64,000 nucleotides of DNA from Cymbidium sinense (lineage: Eukaryota > Streptophyta > Magnoliopsida > Asparagales > Orchidaceae): NCBI GenBank assembly GCA_021442155.1, contig CM038221.1, positions 29,975,906-30,039,905 on the forward strand. Reading direction: 5' to 3'. Numbering within the stretch: position 1 is the stretch's first letter; each line of letters begins with the position of its first letter. This document shows, piece by piece, positions 59,092 through 64,000 of this stretch. A model generated the notes under the pieces. The model saw only the letters and a list, made by a program, of their open reading frames with translations. It was not told where the DNA came from and did not search any database. Made by a program: the position numbers and the translations under genes.

Positions 59092-59798
59092 TGTTGTGAA
59101 ATCAATACACAGGTATTTAAAGAGTGAACAAGAAAACTCCATAAATTTTTACGTGGAAAAACCCAGAAATAGGGTAAAAAATCACGAGGTCTAGCCTAGT
59201 AAAAATCATCCACTATGTATTTGTTTTGAAGTACAAAGTTTTTTCGATACGGGATTACAGGATTGTATATGAGAATGGTCAATAAGAATCTGAACAACAA
59301 CAACCATATATACGCGTGTCAGAATGTAGTAATGATGATGGTGAGCAGAGATCGCGATGATTGGCGAAGGTCATCGATGGTGGTCAGGAGATTCGACGGC
59401 GATCCGATCGCCGATGGCGCGGTTGACAACCAACGGAGTGGTCGGCCAGTCAGGTACAATTATGCTTGTAGGATTTTCAAGCTTTAGATCTCTTCTCTCT
59501 CTTGCGCTCCTCTCTGAAGAATGAGGCTATTTATAGATTAGAGGGTGTCGTTTACGTAATACATGCAAAATCGAACCACCTCCATCTGGACGGTTCAAAA
59601 TGATTCTGATCATCGATGTATTTTGTGTATTTGAATGCTGAAGTGAAATTAAGATATGGGCTTGTTAGATCCGACTCACAAGACGCCGATTGACTATAAA
59701 ACTTAAGCCGATTGATAATAAGCTTGATCTCTGAATTGATGTAATCGACATACATCAAGATTCGTGCTTCGACTAGTAGAATTTTCAGGATCATATCA
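59092..59798 (-). repeat. Family B LTR-like repeat, copy R3
   Basis: Begins TGTTGTGAAATCAATACAC and ends ATCATATCA, so it has TG...CA ends. Contains ACTCCATAAATTTTTACGTG, a short GC-rich centre (59340-59460), the minus-strand TATA word CTATAAATAGCC near 59525-59540 and the AATCTTGATGT tail. R2 and R3 in the same orientation bracket 2.4 kb, so they could be the two LTRs of one non-autonomous element, although they differ much in the centre. No target duplication was found. Confidence 0.6.
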
Positions 59799-59888
59799 CT
59801 CTTGATACTAATAAATAATTTATTTATTTTAAAACGAGTTATGATGAGCTGAAATTATTGATCGATCGAGGTGTAGGATGTAAATTAA

Positions 59889-60370
59889 GTGCCATGTATG
59901 CAAAGCTCGATAGTTTTTGGGGTCATATGTGCAATTCTAAACCAGATAGTGACTAAAGTGCAAGAGTGCTCACAAGCGGCGACGGGAAGGCGGTGGGACA
60001 CATCGGTCCACACAACACATTTGGTACGGACGTACGAGATGGCCGTAGCGGATGGTGCTGAGGCCACGTGGTAAGCAATTAAAGCGGATTGCGACTAACG
60101 TGTATACGTTTAATCAAGTCGGGTTAGATCCGAACTGAATCCACCCGGTTCTGGTAATTCAAGTCACGTGCGCCGCTATCCCTCGTCGGCATCGCGCGCA
60201 CATGGGGCACCGCTTGAGACTTGAGTTTTTTTTTTTTTTTTGGAAAATTTTGGAGACTTGGAGTTGCTCCGGTACAATGAAGGGGCTGCACGTGTGTGGG
60301 CCCCATTCCTCACTTTGGGCTGATTGTTACCGTCGATTTGGGCCCGTTTCTAAGGGCCAATGATGCACCG
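59889..60370. other. GC-richer unique-looking segment with ACGT-core words
   Basis: Includes GCCACGTGG (60063), TCACGTGCG (60162) and GCACGTGTG (60288), all G-box type words, and a T16 run at 60226-60241 bracketed by GAGACTTG on both sides. It may be a promoter region for a gene outside the recognised set. The 61-codon frame at 59889-60074 is not recognisable. Confidence 0.3.
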
Positions 60371-60466
60371 ATGCAGCGGAGTAATTGACCCGCATTTAGT
60401 GGAGAAATGAATCTCATCATAGTTGCGTAAACAAATAGAGAAACGAAATTTGTTGCATAAAAAACA

Positions 60467-60601
60467 TGATATTTAATAATGCAAAAAATTAAATAAAAAT
60501 TTAATTTATTTTTCATTTAAAAATTATCATTAAGCTTATTTTAGTAAAAATAAGAAATAAATTAAGTTTTTATTAAATTTTTTTTGCATTATTAATTATC
60601 A
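60467..60601. mobile_element. Fold-back MITE-like palindrome
   Basis: The left arm TGATATTTAATAATGC and the right arm GCATTATTAATTATCA are inverted, and the inversion continues inward through AAAAAATTAAATAAAAA for about 55 bases per arm. Total 135 bases, nearly all A/T. 60602-61499 is AT-rich without features. Confidence 0.6.
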
Positions 60602-61502
60602 AATAAGAGGTCCTAAAGGTTTTATTTATTGTGGTTTTTATTAAATTTAAATATAAAGATTAATAATTAATATATACACACAAAGATATTTTTCTCATTT
60701 ATTTATAAACAACTGTAACATAATAGTTTCGAAATTGAATTTTTCAAACAAGCGACTGCTTCGATCTGTAAATAATAATTTTTTCTATAATAGCTTCACA
60801 ACTATTTCTTAAGATAATTTCAACAATAATGAATATATCATAAGTGTGTCAAATAGTCAACACTAGAGTCTGAAGAGTATTTGGTAAGCTCTCCAAATTA
60901 AGAGTGTGATTGTGTGAGTACAATGTGATCAATTTTAAGAATTTGATTAATGAACTAATTAAATAAATTTTTTTATAATAGAATAAATAAAATTATATTT
61001 TAAATTGAACTTAATTTTTTATTTGATCAGCTTAGATTAATTTTGAATAAAATGACATACAAATAATTTTAATAATGAATTTAACTATTTTAATATGAAT
61101 GATATGCATTAAGAAGAATGTCAAATAATATTTCTTAGAATTTATAAATTTATCATATAAAATAAATAGCATCCACATTGATATTCATGCTATTTTTTTA
61201 TTTATATGACTTTATTGATTTAATATTTGACCAATATACTATAATTCAATTTTTAATTCAATAGATATTATAAAAATAAAATTGAATCAATAATAAAAAA
61301 AAGTGAACTAATAATTTAACAATAGAATCAAACCAACAAAATCACTTCAATTTGAATTTTTAAAGTTATTCAAATAATATATATCTCTACTCTAACTAAT
61401 ATGAATGTCTTTCATTTCTAATTATTGGCCAATTTCATTTACATTTGAAGTTGGACACCTTTTGATTATACATTGCTGGTTAGAAATTGATTGATACAAT
61501 TA

Positions 61503-61760
61503 GGGGCTGTTTGGGATCAAATTTATTTTTTGTTTTTTGTTTTATTTTTATGATATTTTTGAAAATATATTTATTTAGGATGCTTTTTATGTGTTTTTAT
61601 TTTTTATTTTAAAAAATATTCAAAATAGCACCGAGATATTTTGAGTATTTTTAAAAATAATAATTATAATCAAGCAAATTTTATTTTTAAGAGAAATCTA
61701 AACAAAATAAAAATACAAAATCAAAAAAAATAAAGAACAAATGTGATCCCAAACAATCCC
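61503..61760. mobile_element. PIF/Harbinger-like (Tourist) MITE
   Basis: TTA flanks both ends (61500-61502, 61761-61763). Inverted ends are GGGGCTGTTTGGGATCA and TGATCCCAAACAATCCC-like (inward GGGATTGTTTGGGATCA), two mismatches in seventeen. Length 258 bases. 61764-63080 beyond it is AT-rich; the frame at 62118-62321 is not recognisable. Confidence 0.88.
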
Positions 61761-63081
61761 TTAGTATTTATTTATAGATTTAGTTGTGTTGTTGTTTTCA
61801 TAGTTTGAACATAAAATGAGATTTTGATGTTATAGTTTATTCATTAATAGGCAAGTTACCTTCTAATTAAATTATATATCTATTTATGTTATAATGATTT
61901 AAATTAACTTTAGTTATACATGACATGTAAGACTTATTTTGTCACTTTTTTTTAATTAAACATGTGTATAACATGTCAATCATATTTTGAGTGTCACTTG
62001 CAATGTTTCATTATAAATTAAAATTTGAATTTCTCTTATATAAAAGTTGAAACTCACTTTATTTAAGAAGAGTGGATTGAGCAATTGAAAAATCAAGCAA
62101 GTCAACTATTGATATAAATGAGTATAAGAGTTAGTCTCCTCTATGCAATTAAAAAAATGAAACTCACATTAGGGGAATCAATAGTAATCATCGTGCAAGG
62201 GGTAGAGCCATATTCGATGATTTATTCAATTAGTGTCAACATGAACCATGACATTTGTGATGGCATGAACACGACATTGCTTTTCGCTGCAACAAATACA
62301 ATGACATCTCATTACCATTGATACATTTATATCAAAGAATGAGAATCAACATATCATTAGTGCTATTAATAAGTGCATCATGTTATCAACGAGTAACATC
62401 GAACATCAAATAATACTACATTATTATTAGTGAGTCGTGTTATATTACTAGTGCGTAACACAAAATATGACAAAGAGTCTTCGAAATCATCTTTAATGAA
62501 CAACATCAAATAATCAAGGAGCTGCACATAGTACATGTAACAAGTGGCATTAAATTGTCAATAAGCACCACCATGTTATAAGAGAGACGAGCTTCGAAAT
62601 TTTTTTGTGGTGAATTATCCTCTATGAATTGAATTTAGATCTTTTAACTTATAGACTTAAAAAGGGATTGATTTGATGGAAAGTGATTTTAAATTTTATG
62701 TACATGGAACAAATTAAGGATATTGAAACAATCTCATCTTGAAAAAATTTATGTAAATATGGATCAGTTGCTCGAACCCCTAAGCCAACCTATTTGACTA
62801 AGCTACACAAGTAAATGAGTTAATGCCCATGAAAAATATCTTTGATCAGCTATCCGAAGATATATTTTTATGGGTGAAGACATGATTTTAATGACGATGG
62901 TTATAAAACTTTGTTTAATGAATTTAGAAGAATATTTTTTAGAAGGTTATATTATTTCTTCTTTTAAATTTAACAAAAATGGGCATAGACATCAAAATAA
63001 TATATCTTTAAAATGTTTCTATTCTTAGTGTTGCGTGCTAAAAAATTAGTTGCTATAGAATAAAAATTTACGCTTTAGTCT

Positions 63082-63949
63082 TGTTGTGAAATCCAATACA
63101 CACACATATATTTGAAGAGTTAACAAGAAACTCCAGGATTTTTATGTGGAAAAATCCCAGAAAGAGGGGGAAAAAATCACGGTCAGCCAATAAAAATTTT
63201 CCCTATATATAGACAAAGTTTAAGTTTTCAATAGATTAAATTATATGAGAAAGCGTAACAAAATCCATTAGGAGAATAATGCTTATGCGCAGTTAGATGG
63301 GGGATGTTATGATGACGGCAAGTGAACAACAAGTTCGGCGGCCGACGGCCGGCGGTGATGATCGCATGGCGGCGAATGGTCGTGGTAGTCGATACGTTGA
63401 TCGATGGTGGTCGACGCGGCAACCCGCGTGATGGCGGCGCGGTGCGGCGCGGTGATCAGCAGATGACCACGGTGGTGGTTGATACGCGAGGACTAGCGGC
63501 CGGCGTGGTTGACGCGGCGAGGATGGTGCAACGCGCGGCCAGGTCTGGTGATGACCGGCATAGAACGATCGGCCGATCGCACGACGCTTGGAGGATCTTC
63601 AAGACTTAGCTCTCTTCTTGGCCCCCCTCATGTGAAGAATGGCTATTTATAGATTAGAGGAATGACGTTCAGAATACGCAAAATCCAAACCACTCCATCG
63701 AATGACTCAAAATGATTCTCTTGATCATCCGATGTTTTTTAAATATTTGAATGCTCAAATGTAATGAATTAGGAGATCTTGGGCTTGTTAGATCCGGCTC
63801 ATCAAGACGCTCGATTTGACTATAAACATTTCTTATTTAGAGTAATATCACAATTATATTTTAAGCTCTTCTGCTACTTGACTCAAAATCAAATTGCTTT
63901 CGACATCAAGATTCGTGCTTCGACTAGTGAAATTTTCAGTACCATATCA
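63082..63949 (-). repeat. Family B LTR-like repeat, copy R4
   Basis: Begins TGTTGTGAAATCCAATACAC and ends CCATATCA. Contains CTCCAGGATTTTTATGTGG, a GC-rich centre of about 290 bases (63310-63600), the minus-strand TATA word CTATAAATAGCC near 63642-63653 and the AATCTTGATGTCG tail. The frame at 63322-63609 follows the GC-rich words. If it is one LTR of an element, the partner lies beyond the window. Confidence 0.6.
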
Positions 63950-64000
63950 CTTAGAAAAGTATTTTTGGGATGTATGACTCACAAAACAATGTGTAAGAGA

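Overview
This is a piece of a repeat-rich flowering-plant nuclear genome. The evidence is spliceosomal introns, a plant-type A1 aspartic protease, plant Ty1/copia and Ty3/gypsy remnants, L1- and RTE-type LINEs, tRNA-derived SINEs and many MITEs. The species cannot be fixed from the sequence. The large TE-filled introns and the GC-rich protease gene next to very AT-rich DNA would suit a magnoliid, palm or other monocot, but that is only a guess.

Two protein genes are recognisable, both on the minus strand. The first spans at least 9702-42500 and encodes a RING plus PHD zinc-finger protein of the Arabidopsis At4g10930 / PHRF1 type. Its exons are short, and I found them by motif and splice-phase matching: start exon 42435-42500, RING exons 39746-39833 and 37069-37158, linkers 36795-36844 and 32086-32155, PHD exons 31887-31996 and 10631-10695, then 10511-10563 and 9702-10396. 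All intron phases agree. One intron of about 21.2 kb divides the PHD finger. The C-terminal exons are not seen and presumably lie left of the window. An untranslated first exon lies at about 43083-43230. The second gene, 48485-49981, is a secreted nepenthesin-type aspartic protease very like APF2. Both genes are interrupted by small indels that leave conserved residues readable on each side. This looks more like residual long-read assembly error than decay, but it is unproven.

Layout, left to right. 1-9700: gypsy integrase remnant with a MULE-like insertion, diverged direct repeats, copy 1 of a roughly 4.4-5 kb non-coding repeat (family A), a copia reverse-transcriptase remnant and a triplicated ~225 bp repeat. 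9702-10695: exons 8-10. 10696-31886: giant intron holding an inverted family A copy split by an L1-like element, a Harbinger MITE, a second direct family A copy, a 148 bp tandem duplication, an RTE fragment and a SINE. 31887-43250: exons 1-7, with introns holding an RTE LINE (itself hit by a MITE) and another MITE. 43250-48180: possible divergent 5' exon, then AT-rich DNA with hAT-like pieces. 48485-50124: protease and promoter. 50200-54200: SINEs and MITEs. 54990-59800 and 63082-63949: minus-oriented LTR-like repeats (family B), each with a TATA box followed by a GC-rich, length-variable leader, plus two tandem arrays of 77 and 86 bp periods. The remainder is AT-rich with further MITEs.

Most other long frames in the window are low-complexity or repeat-derived. 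I see no operon, CRISPR, phage or other prokaryote-like system.
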